DNA of 64,000 bases from Arthrobacter sp. NicSoilB8 (GTDB lineage: Bacteria > Actinomycetota > Actinomycetes > Actinomycetales > Micrococcaceae), in NCBI RefSeq assembly GCF_019977355.1, contig NZ_AP024655.1:3162001-3226000 (forward strand), in the 5' to 3' direction. Made by a program: the position numbers and the translations under genes. A model generated the notes under the pieces. The model did not search any database. It worked only from the letters and a program-made list of their open reading frames with translations, and was not told the origin of the DNA. This document shows positions 29,075 to 37,317 of this stretch, piece after piece (position 1 is the first letter of the stretch; every line of letters starts with the position of its first letter).

Positions 29075-29150
29075 GCACCTCTAGCTCAACTGGCAGAGCA
29101 ATTGACTCTTAATCAATGGGTTCCGGGTTCGAGTCCCGGGGGGTGCACCA
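29075..29150 (+). tRNA. tRNA-Lys(CTT), integration target
   Basis: Cloverleaf GCACCTC...GGGGTGC with discriminator A and an encoded CCA. The anticodon loop contains CTCTTAA, giving anticodon CTT. The T arm CCGGGTTCGAGTCCCGG lies in the part (29113 onward) that is duplicated at 43843, marking this as the attachment site of a genomic island. The tRNA itself is intact. Confidence 0.97.
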
Positions 29151-29166
29151 CCACGGAAACCCCGTC
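29113..29166. repeat. attL: 54-bp attachment core in tRNA-Lys
   Basis: TCAATGGGTTCCGGGTTCGA and the following 34 bases, ending AAACCCCGTC, are identical to 43843-43896. Identity stops abruptly on both sides (A versus T before, T versus C after). Confidence 0.95.
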
Positions 29167-29205
29167 TTCACTGGCTGAAAGCCATGAAGGCGGGGTTTTG
29201 TTTTG
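29158..29205 (+). terminator. tRNA-Lys terminator, island-side version
   Basis: AACCCCGTCTTCA pairs with TGAAGGCGGGGTT (one G-T), with an inner stem TGGCT/AGCCA, followed by TTGTTTTG. The left arm belongs to the 54-bp repeat and the right arm to island DNA, so integration rebuilt a terminator behind the tRNA. Confidence 0.85.
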
Positions 29206-29515
29206 CCCGCAAAGCCCGAGTGGGGCTACTTATGGGCTATTTATTCCGCATCGGCCGCGTCCTTGCATGGCACCAGAGCAAAGGCTGTCTTGCCGGAGGC
29301 GCACGTCCTCCTCAGGTCCCGGGCTGCATAGACTTAGGTCGGGGTGTTAGGGACGCCCTGCCAGTAACGTCTGGACTGGCCGCCGTCCACCCCGCAGAAC
29401 TGTTGCCTGCGTCAGTGACTGACCCGGTCACGGCATAGCCTGGAGCATGCCCTGAGGAACCAGGAACCCGCCCACCGCCTTCATCGGTGTCTTCACCGCC
29501 CCTATCTGGGAAAGG

Positions 29516-29749
29516 ATGAGGGAGGTGGGGTACGACATTACCGACGTGTCCCGACTGACGCAGATCCCGAGGTCGACTCTTTCCAAGATCCTCAACGACC
29601 ACAAATCCCCCGACCTTTCGCATGCCCGCGTCATGGCCGCCGCCTTGAAGCTCAACCTGACCGACATCACGGGGCTCGCCGAGGCCGAAGAGGTAGAGGT
29701 CCATAGAAAGAGTCTGGACACCGGAAGGCCGTTTGCGGCGCGCTCCTGA
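29516..29749 (+). CDS. small helix-turn-helix protein (XRE-like)
   Basis: A 77-residue protein whose residues 8-55 look like a lambda-repressor/XRE helix-turn-helix: ITDVSRLTQIPRSTLSKILN for helices 2-3, followed by LSHARVMAAALKLNL. This is the first gene inside the island and the only clear DNA-binding protein in it, so it could be the element's control protein. The frame is open upstream of ATG 29516 without a better start (about 20 more codons, through PTAFIGVFTAPIWER). It lacks any C-terminal effector domain. It overlaps the next reading frame slightly. Confidence 0.6.
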   Translation: MREVGYDITDVSRLTQIPRSTLSKILNDHKSPDLSHARVMAAALKLNLTDITGLAEAEEVEVHRKSLDTGRPFAARS

Positions 29750-29765
29750 CACGGAATGGGTGCTA

Positions 29766-30047
29766 ATGGACCGGCTCGGACTGGGCCGGCAGCGCATTGC
29801 TGCCCTCGTGCGCGCCGAGCCGGCCGCCGTCGGGTACCACCTGGTGATCGCCCGCCACCAGGATCCGGGGCTCGAGGCCGAGCACCAGGCCGCGGCCGGG
29901 GCCGCACCCGTCCCGCACCCCTCAGTCAAGGATCTTGCCCGCATGGAACAGGTCATCACTTGGATCCTGGTGGAAGGCAGGTTGCCCGTTGGCCGTTCCG
30001 GCTACAGAAGCGAGGGGTCGATGGCGCGCTATAGGATCGGGAAATGA
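29766..30047 (+). pseudogene. remnant of a helicase-associated domain protein
   Basis: About 93 codons. The text RLGLGRQRIAALVRAEPAAV, then YHLVIARHQDPGLEAEH and MEQVITWILVEGRLP, resembles the start of the 'helicase associated domain' proteins common in Arthrobacter accessory regions (HTH-like block, linker, then a first EGRLP repeat). Those proteins are much longer with several repeats; this one stops after the first, so it is most likely a truncated copy. Its TGA overlaps the ATG of the lipoprotein gene. Recognition is by memory of the family and moderate. Confidence 0.45.
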
Positions 30048-30445
30048 AGATCCGTTTGCTGGCCTCGACCCTTATGGCATGCGTTGTCCTGCTCTTCTCG
30101 GCTTTATCACTTAGCGCCTGCACGGGCGGACCGGTACCTGATCTCGGGGAACGCGACGCGGCGGTCTCATCGGTCATGCGGGCGCTGAATGTCCACGACA
30201 AAAACCAGTTGGTCAAGCTTGCACAGCCCGGCCCGCAAACCGCGGACTCTTACGCCCAGTTGCTGCTTTCACAGTGGGGCGGAGTTAAGGACTCCGGATA
30301 CAGCACTGTCTATTCGTCCGAATTCTCCCCGGACATCGTTGCCGTGCGCGTAAGCACCACCGACCCGTCCGGGAGCCCTGCGGAGGTTCAATTTTCGCTT
30401 AGATGGAATGACAAGGCCTGGCTGTTGAACATCGGTCCCGATTAA
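30044..30445 (+). CDS. small lipoprotein of unknown function
   Basis: A 133-residue protein with a clean lipoprotein signal: MKIRLLASTLMACVVLLFSA, then lipobox LSAC with the cysteine near residue 26. The mature part has an N-terminal helical segment (AAVSSVMRALNVHDKNQLVKL) and a beta-rich C-terminus ending RWNDKAWLLNIGPD, the outline of a NTF2-like/DUF4878-type small lipoprotein, but I cannot name a family with confidence. Its ATG overlaps the TGA of the preceding remnant (ATGA). It looks intact, unlike many island genes. Confidence 0.7.
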   Translation: MKIRLLASTLMACVVLLFSALSLSACTGGPVPDLGERDAAVSSVMRALNVHDKNQLVKLAQPGPQTADSYAQLLLSQWGGVKDSGYSTVYSSEFSPDIVAVRVSTTDPSGSPAEVQFSLRWNDKAWLLNIGPD

Positions 30446-30782
30446 AAGCAGACGGGGACATCAGGCCCGGCGGAACGGGAACCGGATCGCTGAACGCTTG
30501 GCAAAGCTGGAAACCGCCTGATGCCGGCGTGTTCATCGAAACCGTCGGGGCCCAGGGTTTTGACTCAATCGCCGGTTCTAGCCACCACCCGAATAGTGGC
30601 GCGCACTGCAGTCCTCCGGTGAGCGCGCACTGCTGGTCATATCATTGTGCAGCGTCCGGGCCGTAGCCACTGCACGCGGCGAAGCGAGATCCTTCGATCA
30701 CCCGTCGGCCGCCGGCTGCGATGCCGAGCATGGCGGTGGGACACCGCTGCACCTGACTCATCGGGCGTGAGACTTCAGCGGG

Positions 30783-30917
30783 CTACCGGAGTCTGGATTG
30801 TCTAACCGGGCCGAGAACGTGCAGGCGATTCGCTTCACAGACCATGGTGTTCGGGTGTTCCGGGCCCAAAGTGGACCCGAAGATGGCCAGCGCCTTGTCA
30901 TACAGCTCTAGTGCTTC
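30783..30917 (-). pseudogene. TPR-repeat gene fragment
   Basis: On the minus strand the frame reads EALELYDKALAIFGSTLGPE, then HPNTMVCEANRLHVLG. This is a good tetratricopeptide (TPR_10/12, 'kinesin light chain-like') unit with the GPEHPxT signature. A TAG lies directly upstream and the frame ends 10 codons later, so it is an isolated single repeat. The surrounding 30446-31127 stretch holds no other gene that I can support; short GC-rich repeats (GCGCGCACTGC twice near 30600) are present. Confidence 0.5.
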
Positions 30918-31127
30918 CTATTTGCTCAACCGATCGACGGCGGGGCGGTGACCGGAATGCGCGCAATGTTCATCGGCGCCGAGATGAAGCGCAGACGGCT
31001 AGTCACCGATCCTGCAACAGGCGGGGAGGGGCCGATTGATAATCGCGAGCCGGATTACGGTCATCGCCTGAACGTCGACCTGATCGGAGCCCTTGTGCAA
31101 GGGCGACCGTCATGCAAGAGTGCGCCC

Positions 31128-31379
31128 ATGATTGAATCCGATGCTGAAGTCGCGCGCACACTCAGCACAATTCCAGTTCGTGCGTCTCGCCAAATGACCG
31201 GCACCGAGTATCAGGTGCGCGTGGCGGAGGTCCTCAACCTTTTTGACATCGAAGCGGTGGGCGACGAAACGGGAATTCGTTACGGGGGCGAGGGCGTTGA
31301 GCTGGAAGATCAGCCCTTAGAAGCGGCCGTCCGCATCCTCATTGGGAGGCGATTCGGCATCCCGGAAGCTCGAATATGA
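31128..31379 (+). CDS. hypothetical protein (83 residues)
   Basis: The frame from ATG 31128 gives MIESDAEVARTLSTIPVRAS, then a moderately acidic, globular-looking sequence ending IGRRFGIPEARI. The block MTGTEYQVRVAEVLNLFDIEAVGDE suggests one alpha/beta unit. Longer starts upstream (to 30948) are open but read like non-coding sequence. No family recognised and no good ribosome-binding site is seen, so reality is uncertain. Confidence 0.4.
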   Translation: MIESDAEVARTLSTIPVRASRQMTGTEYQVRVAEVLNLFDIEAVGDETGIRYGGEGVELEDQPLEAAVRILIGRRFGIPEARI

Positions 31380-31455
31380 ACGGGCCAGGCCTGCTTAGTG
31401 GCATGGCCGCCGAGAACCTGGAAGACTGCTCAATGATCCCCACGTATAGGACGAC

Positions 31456-31673
31456 TTGGCCGTGGATGAATCCTTTGAGGCCCTGCTGTCGGTTCTGACC
31501 GCCGTGCGGAACTCTCACATGCAGCGCAGGCTGGGCGCCACCGTGGACCAGGTGGACACCGACGGCGGTGCCCGGCAGTCAGCCGAGGTCGTGGTCAGCC
31601 ACAGGACCTGGACGTTACCGACGAAACCAAAACCTGGTCGTTCACACCCGAACGCGGCGGCAGGATCGAGTAA
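31456..31673 (+). pseudogene. short frameshifted gene remnant
   Basis: The first frame reads VDESFEALLSVLTAVRNSHM then RLGATVDQVDTDGGARQSAEVVV. Near 31600 the protein-like reading moves to another frame: DLDVTDETKTWSFTPERGG, then RIE and a TAA at 31671. Together this looks like one small protein with an indel near 31590-31605. No family recognised. It may also be chance; evidence is only codon-level plausibility. Confidence 0.3.
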
Positions 31674-31883
31674 GGAACCAGGGAGGTCGAGCAGTCGCCC
31701 CGGTGCCGGGACGACTACCTCCCACCGGAGATCGGCCTGTTCTTCCCGTTGTCCATGCGCAGGCGGCGAGCCCATCACTCAAGGAGACTCTTGATTCCGG
31801 CGGGTGGCGGTACTCAGAACCGGGCCAGGGGAAACCTCGCCACCCACATCCGCAGGCCCGACCGGCTCGCAACACCCCCAAGC

Positions 31884-32351
31884 TTACGAATCCCTCCCTG
31901 AGCAACGGTTGACCAACATATCCAGACTTGCGGGCGATGCGGCAATCTCGACGGTGCCCTTGTCGGTTTCCAGGGTCAGGACCATCCCCCTTGGGAAGGC
32001 AAACCATGGTGCCTTCATCGGCTCGCCAACAGGAGCTGGCGAGGAATAGATTTCGATGGGGCCGGTCAGAGGGCCGGTCAGACCGGTTTTGAATTGAAAG
32101 AGCAGCCTGCCGGGCTCAGCTTTTGCGTACCCCTGGGCCCATCTGCTCTTCAGCGCTGAGCCCTTCTCCCTATGGGAACACTCGAAGACACCTTGCTCCG
32201 CGTCACGTGCCACGCGCCGCCTCTTCACTGGGATGACGGGCAGGCTGAGGATCACCGTTAATGCAAGCCCCAAAGCGACGCCGATTCCCACGGCGGGCCA
32301 GTATCCAAATGCGTCCTTAAGAGGGCCCAGTATCAGCGGTACAACCAGCAT
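31884..32351 (-). CDS. single-helix membrane protein, DUF2550-like
   Basis: About 155 residues from ATG 32351. An N-terminal hydrophobic segment (MLVVPLILGPLKD, then VGIGVALGLALTVILSLPVI) is followed by KRRRVARDAEQGVFECSHRE, RWAQGYAKAEPGRLLFQF and a C-terminal VLTLETDKGTVEIAASPASL. The order (helix, basic patch, x-F-x-C-S-x-R, then W-x-x-G-x-A) resembles actinobacterial DUF2550 proteins, which normally sit beside atpC in the chromosome. That similarity is by eye. In-frame sequence upstream to 32612 looks non-coding. It stands alone on the minus strand. Confidence 0.55.
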   Translation of the reverse strand: MLVVPLILGPLKDAFGYWPAVGIGVALGLALTVILSLPVIPVKRRRVARDAEQGVFECSHREKGSALKSRWAQGYAKAEPGRLLFQFKTGLTGPLTGPIEIYSSPAPVGEPMKAPWFAFPRGMVLTLETDKGTVEIAASPASLDMLVNRCSGRDS

Positions 32352-32607
32352 TAACGCGGCTTCGGCTTCGAGACGGTTTCCGACCAAGTCGGCCGTGCCA
32401 TAGATCAGTCCGCCTTGATAGACGTCGTGAAGGCACAGGGCGGCAGCGTAGAGGCTGGCTTGGCTGGACTTGCCGCCGCCAGTCCGCCGAAGGAAGACGC
32501 CTGGAGTTTTGTTCGGCTGGAGCCGGACCGCGAAGTCGGCCCCGGCGATGAGGTGCGCCTGGTGGTGCGTCCTTACGTGGCCCCCGACAGAGCCGCCAGC
32601 CAGGAAG

Positions 32608-32892
32608 GTCACCTACGTGATCACTGCGGACGGCCCCATCTCCAGCACCACGTTTGGGAATTCGGTCGGCGGCCGCATGAACACCGAACAGGCTAGCGAC
32701 GTCTTGTCCCCGTTCGTCAAGGAGTACACCTACACGCAGGAGATGTTCATGCGTAAGTCCCACTCCTTCAGCGTCTCGGCGCAGGCTGGCGAGGGCGCCA
32801 CGACGATCAGCTGCCAGATCAAGATCGACGACAATGCCGGGCCGGTGAATACCTCGACCGGGCCATACGCCGTGGTGATGTGCACTAACTAG
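32608..32892 (+). pseudogene. MmpS-like C-terminal domain remnant
   Basis: The frame carries VTYVITADGPISSTTFGNSV, GGRMNTEQASDVLSPF and GEGATTISCQIKIDDN, ending YAVVMCTN. This is the pattern of the MmpS / DUF4307-like extracytoplasmic domain (YxVTGDGP...GATTISCxI...A.VxC). The expected N-terminal membrane helix is missing: in-frame sequence upstream is Trp/Arg-rich out-of-frame text, while a different frame (from 32415) carries plausible protein (LEPDREVGPGDEVRLVVRP). I read it as a truncated or frameshifted copy. Confidence 0.5.
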
Positions 32893-33078
32893 ACAGCCGC
32901 GGAGCGGTGACGGATGGAACGGTCTCCGCACACATAGCTTGGGTTGCCCTGGCGCCGGCTTTCGTGCCGCCCACGGGTCTCCACCGCCCACCGCTAACGC
33001 GGATGGTCTTCCAATCCACTCCCGGGGTTGACTCCGCGAGGAGCGGCCGCGGGGATCACCATGTTTGAGGATCTTTCA

Positions 33079-33195
33079 ATGCGCACTACCGTCCGGCGCC
33101 TCAGCGCCGCCGTCACCGCCGGGGCTATGTCCGCGGCCGTCCTGACCACCGCAATCGGCGGCGCAGCCCACGCCGCAGCCCCCGAGGTTTACCAT
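33079..33195 (+). pseudogene. signal-peptide fragment of a lost secreted protein
   Basis: ATG 33079 begins MRTTVRRLSAAVTAGAMSAA, then VLTTAIGGAAHAAAPEV, a textbook Sec signal peptide with an AHA-A cleavage site. Immediately afterwards the frame turns into sequence with no protein character. A ribosome-binding site is weak. It looks like the leftover 5' end of a secreted-protein gene whose body has been deleted. Confidence 0.45.
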
Positions 33196-33368
33196 GCACA
33201 CCGTCTGCTCCGGTATCGATGCTGGTCACGAGATGGACCTGGAATCTCTTCATGGCGGTCCACGGCACGTGCGTTTCCCTCCGCAGACAATCGGCCCGCA
33301 TGCAGATACGATGCACTCAGCGCCCGCCGGAAGAGACGGTGCCTGCACTGAAGTTTTGGGGGAACACA

Positions 33369-33818
33369 GTGAAACGACGCACCGGGATCATCATTGGAGT
33401 TGTGGCGTTGGTCGCGGCAGCCGCTTTCTTTCTAGTCCGCGCCGCCGAGGACAGGGTCACAGCCGACATGTTGTCGCGTGCCGACCGCCTGGCGATTCCG
33501 TCAGATTGGAAGAAAACGGTGGACATCGTCCGGGGTGAACAGTTCCTTTGCCTGGACACAAACCCGTGTCCCAGCATCGCACGGCAATGGGACTCCGGAG
33601 CGAAATTGGCCACTGCCGACCTCCAAGCGGTTGTGGCGCCCGCCGGCCTCACACTGAAGATCGACGGAACGTGTCAGCGGAAGCCCAATGAGAGCGGCAC
33701 CATCCCCGTATGCACCGGGACAGGGACTGACGGGGACTACAACTACATCGTCGGGATAGTGAGCGCGTCCCAGAGCGAACCGGACATATTCACTCTTGAG
33801 GTCCGGCCCGTTCCGTAA
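33369..33818 (+). CDS. membrane-anchored hypothetical protein
   Basis: A 149-residue protein starting GTG 33369 (VKRRTGIIIGVVALVAAAAF, preceded by GGGGGA), with one membrane helix at residues 6-22 and an extracytoplasmic domain. The exterior carries four cysteines (FLCLDTNPCPS, GTCQRKP, PVCTGTG), likely two disulfides, and ends FTLEVRPVP. No family recognised; the size and layout fit small actinobacterial secreted proteins. It is one of the better-formed reading frames in the island. Confidence 0.65.
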   Translation: MKRRTGIIIGVVALVAAAAFFLVRAAEDRVTADMLSRADRLAIPSDWKKTVDIVRGEQFLCLDTNPCPSIARQWDSGAKLATADLQAVVAPAGLTLKIDGTCQRKPNESGTIPVCTGTGTDGDYNYIVGIVSASQSEPDIFTLEVRPVP

Positions 33819-33954
33819 CGAAAAAATGGAACCACCTTTTCTATAGTCATTTGATAAACGTGTCGCTACTGTGAGATTCACCGGACGGGTCCGCCGTCCT
33901 GGGCCGCCGCATCAGGCGGCATTTTCAGTTCAGTAATCTCTTGGGGGGACTTCT

Positions 33955-36324
33955 GTGCGCCAAAAAACTCCGTTAGGCATCACCGCGGCCGTCATCATCA
34001 CGGCCATGACCGGCCTCACTATCACCGCTTTACCCGCCGTTGCAGTAGATCCGTTCGCAGCACCCTGCGCCAACGTCGAAACCGTCTTCGCCCGCGGCTC
34101 GGGTCAACCAACAAACGCTGCAGAAGAGCAGCGATTCGTGCAGCAGGTGAAGACCAGGATCTCCAGCCCGCTGACGGTCAACCCATACGAGGTGGGGTCG
34201 GCAAGCATCGACGGACACCAGTACCCGGCCGTTCCCGTCGGAAAAGAAAGCTGGGACGCTTTCTGGAACACCGTCGGAGGAGGCGTCACCGGCGGCGGCG
34301 GCTTCGCCTACGGGGAGAGCGTCAACGCCGGCGTCGACGAAGTCACGGCGTACCTCACCAAGCGCGCCGCTTCCTGCCCAGACGCCAAATTCGTGCTGGG
34401 CGGATACTCCCAGGGCGCGCAGGTCGTCGGCGAGGCGTACAACGAAAAGCTCAGCGACAGCTTGCGGGGACGTGTGGTCTACCAGGCGCTGTTCGGCGAC
34501 CCGAAGCTGTGGCTGCCCGAGGGCGAAGTCGTGGGCGGCATCGTCCCGGCCTCGTGCCTTGGTATCGCAGCGGACTCCGTGTGGCGCTTCGACGTTCCCG
34601 ATTGCGGGACCAGCCACGGATCGCTGCGCTCCCGAGTCCCGTACCTGCCCGACGGCTTCACCACGACAACGGGCCTCTCGTGCGCCACCCACGACTTCGT
34701 GTGCGGTTCCAGCCCCTACTTTTGGGACACCGACGGCCACGGCACCTATGGCCTGGACGGCCACAGCATCGACCGCGCAGCTGTGGAAATCGCCAAGCGC
34801 CTCAAGACGGCATTTCCAGACGGCGGAGTCGATGACGCTGTCACTCTCCCGGGCGCAGGAACCTCCGGCCTGGACGTCGTCTTCCTGATCGACTCGACGG
34901 GCTCCATGTACGGGCGGATCGAGGCGACGAAGGCTTTCGCAGCGGACATGGCCGGGACCATCAAGGCCAACAGGGGCCGAGTCGCTCTCGTCGAATACAA
35001 GGACGCCGGGGACTCGGTCACAGCGCAGGTCCTCAGCGGCTTCCAGGAAGACACCACGGAGTTCAGCACCAAGCTCTCCACCATCACCGCCAGTGGCGGC
35101 GGGGACCGGCCGGAGGCGGCCCTGCACGCCCTCATGACAGCCTTCAACGGGCTCCAGTGGCGCAACGGCGCCACCAAGGCGGCCGTGATCCTCACCGACG
35201 CCGATTATCACGATCCTGACCTGGTGGACGGAAGCACGCTCACTTCGGTGGCCAAACGCGCCCTGGAGATCGACCCGGTGAACGTCTACCCGGTCGTCCC
35301 GTCCTACTTCAGCAGCTTCTACACCGCGCTGGCCCAAGCCACAACAGGTCAGGTCATCGTCGACGGCGGCGACACGAAAGCGGCTCTGACCACTGCGCTG
35401 ACCCGGCTGCAGGAACGCCCCGTCGCCCTCCTCCAGCACCCGGACTACTACGCCATGCCGGGCCAGGAAATCACCTTCGATGCCTCAGCCTCCTACTCCC
35501 CCGCTTCCTCGATCGTGAAGTACGACTGGGACTACAACGGCGACGGAACGTACGAGGATACTGGCGCAGCGCCCATCGCGCACCACGCCTACACGGCAAA
35601 CTCTGATGGTGTCATGCAGGTGCGGATGACGGATGCGAACGGGCTGGTCTCCAACGCCTCGGCCGCCGTCCACATCGGCAAGGGCCCGAGGGACGGCCTC
35701 CCGGTCGCCCCCCTGAACGTCACCGCGGTCCCCACCGCGGAATCGGGCGGGATCAGTACCGTGAAGGTGAACTGGGAGTCCTCCGACCCGCTGGTCTACC
35801 GGTGGGGCCTGACCGTGGACGGCGTGCCGGCCGGCATCGTCGACGCGGCCACCAGGACCGTGTCCATGACCGACGTCCACCGGGACAAGGACGTCGAAAT
35901 CGGCGTCGTCGGGTTCACCAAGGACGGCGGGATGGGCGACTCTGCCACTGTGACCCTGCCAGCCAAGAGCGGCTACCCGTTCACCGGCTTCATGGCCCCG
36001 GTCGATCCTGCACCGGCCGTGAACGTCATGCAGGCCGGCCGTGCAGTGCCCATGAAGTTCAGCCTCGGCGGCGACCACGGACTCGGCATCCTCCCTGCAG
36101 GCTCCCCGACGTCGGCGCAGGTCACGTGCGACACCGGAGCGGCCCTCAGTGACGTCGAGACCACCACAACGGCGGGCGCCAGCAGCCTCTCCTACAGCGC
36201 AGGCGACGGCACCTACACCTACGTCTGGAAGACCGATAGGGCCTGGGCCGGGACCTGCCGGACGTTCCAGCTGAAACTGGACGACGGCAGCACGCACGGC
36301 GCGCTGTTCAAGTTCCGCAGCTGA
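33955..36324 (+). CDS. secreted cutinase-vWA-PKD-Fn3-PxKF multidomain protein
   Basis: A 789-residue secreted protein, GTG start at 33955 after GGGGGGAC. Signal peptide residues 1-30 (ends ALPAVA). Residues about 37-290 are a cutinase/serine esterase: FARGSGQP oxyanion region, the nucleophile block GGYSQGAQ (Ser152) and late Asp/His candidates in FVCGSSPYFWDTDGHGTYG. Residues 304-490 form a von Willebrand A domain with the MIDAS motif DSTGS (313-317). Residues 490-575 are a PKD-like domain (FDASASYSPASSIVKYDWDY). Residues 580-670 look Fn3-like. Residues 675-789 are a PxKF domain (AGRAVPMKFSLGGDHG). No sortase signal or membrane helix at the C-terminus. Unusual architecture, apparently intact. 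Confidence 0.85.
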   Translation: MRQKTPLGITAAVIITAMTGLTITALPAVAVDPFAAPCANVETVFARGSGQPTNAAEEQRFVQQVKTRISSPLTVNPYEVGSASIDGHQYPAVPVGKESWDAFWNTVGGGVTGGGGFAYGESVNAGVDEVTAYLTKRAASCPDAKFVLGGYSQGAQVVGEAYNEKLSDSLRGRVVYQALFGDPKLWLPEGEVVGGIVPASCLGIAADSVWRFDVPDCGTSHGSLRSRVPYLPDGFTTTTGLSCATHDFVCGSSPYFWDTDGHGTYGLDGHSIDRAAVEIAKRLKTAFPDGGVDDAVTLPGAGTSGLDVVFLIDSTGSMYGRIEATKAFAADMAGTIKANRGRVALVEYKDAGDSVTAQVLSGFQEDTTEFSTKLSTITASGGGDRPEAALHALMTAFNGLQWRNGATKAAVILTDADYHDPDLVDGSTLTSVAKRALEIDPVNVYPVVPSYFSSFYTALAQATTGQVIVDGGDTKAALTTALTRLQERPVALLQHPDYYAMPGQEITFDASASYSPASSIVKYDWDYNGDGTYEDTGAAPIAHHAYTANSDGVMQVRMTDANGLVSNASAAVHIGKGPRDGLPVAPLNVTAVPTAESGGISTVKVNWESSDPLVYRWGLTVDGVPAGIVDAATRTVSMTDVHRDKDVEIGVVGFTKDGGMGDSATVTLPAKSGYPFTGFMAPVDPAPAVNVMQAGRAVPMKFSLGGDHGLGILPAGSPTSAQVTCDTGAALSDVETTTTAGASSLSYSAGDGTYTYVWKTDRAWAGTCRTFQLKLDDGSTHGALFKFRS

Positions 36325-36339
36325 CCCTGCGCCGAATGC

Positions 36340-36381
36340 AGGAAGCGCCCCGGGCCTCTCATGGTCCGGGGCGCCTCCTTT
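36340..36381 (+). terminator. terminator after the cutinase-vWA gene
   Basis: AGGAAGCGCCCCGG and CCGGGGCGCCTCCT pair (one mismatch) around an inner GCCTCTCATGGT loop, followed by TTTG, 16 bases after the stop codon. Confidence 0.75.
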
Positions 36382-36457
36382 GTGGGCCCATCCCGGCTGC
36401 CGCTACGCCCGGTCAACGCCGCATACAGTCATGGTGAAACCGCTGAAAGGAACCGGC

Positions 36458-37308
36458 ATGGGCCACTGGGAAACCGAGCACGGGGACATCATCCTCTCCT
36501 CCGCCGAATTCGCCGCCGTTTGCCAGGCCGCGCAGAAAGCCACGCACGATCACCAGGCAACGGTCTTCGAGGAGACCCAGTCGTTCTGGAAAGGGCTGAC
36601 CCGCAAAGAGCAGACCGACCCGGAAGCCTACCGGGCGGCCAAGACGAGGCACATCGCTGAACGCCGGCGCCTGACCGAGAGCGCTTTGCGGAGCTGGGGG
36701 CACCGCAGCGTCACCCCGCACGCGGAAGAAATCATCTCCGACGTCGACTGGCGGCTCTCACACCCCCGCGGCGCCAAACCGGCCCGTGTCCTCAAATCCG
36801 ATCTTCCGTTCCCGACCAACCGGACGACCGAATTTCAGGCCGGCGAAGGCTCGGTGACCTTCGACAAGGAGCGGAACACTGTCCGCTGGGAAACCGGCCA
36901 GTACCGCGACGTCATCGAAAAGGCCCGCAGCTCGGTCGCCGGGGAGGCGCTGTTCAACCGGATCAAGACCGTGAAATGGACCCGCGGCACCGGTGGTGTT
37001 TTCCGAGGCGACAACGAGATCAGCAACGAGGAAGCCGACGGGGCGAATACGTCACCACGGCCTACGGACCCCTCGGCGCCGCCCAGGAGCCGTCCCACTG
37101 CGAGGAGTACGCCGACTCGAAAGGCCACCGCGTCACCCGCAGGGAGCTCTCCGACCTCCAGCAGGAACTCTGGCGGGCACAGCGGAAGATGATGGACCGG
37201 ATGGCCAAGGCGACGGCGGCCGCAGGCCGAGGCAAGACCTCCGCCGAATCCACGGCGGGCAGCTTCGCCCCACGCGGCTACCGGGAATCGAACATCCGAC
37301 TCTACTAA
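36458..37308 (+). pseudogene. hypothetical protein gene with a single-base frameshift
   Basis: ATG 36458 (MGHWETEHGDIILSSAEFAA, preceded by GAAAGGAA) opens a convincing alpha-helical, charged protein. At 37036-37040 (GACGGGGCGAATACG) the reading switches: frame 1 continues into Pro/Arg/Ser-rich nonsense to 37192, whereas the neighbouring frame reads GEYVTTAYGPLGAAQEPSHC through LSDLQQELWRAQRKMM and ends RGYRESNIRLY at 37308. One extra G in the G-run would join them into a protein of about 283 residues. I do not recognise the family; the C-terminal helix looks like a coiled coil. A sequencing error or true pseudogene. Confidence 0.6.
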
Positions 37309-37317
37309 GCCAGGTGG

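Noticed and set aside
29184..29438. Frame directly after tRNA-Lys as an island gene
   Set aside because: It begins inside the terminator and has no ribosome site or protein-like pattern.
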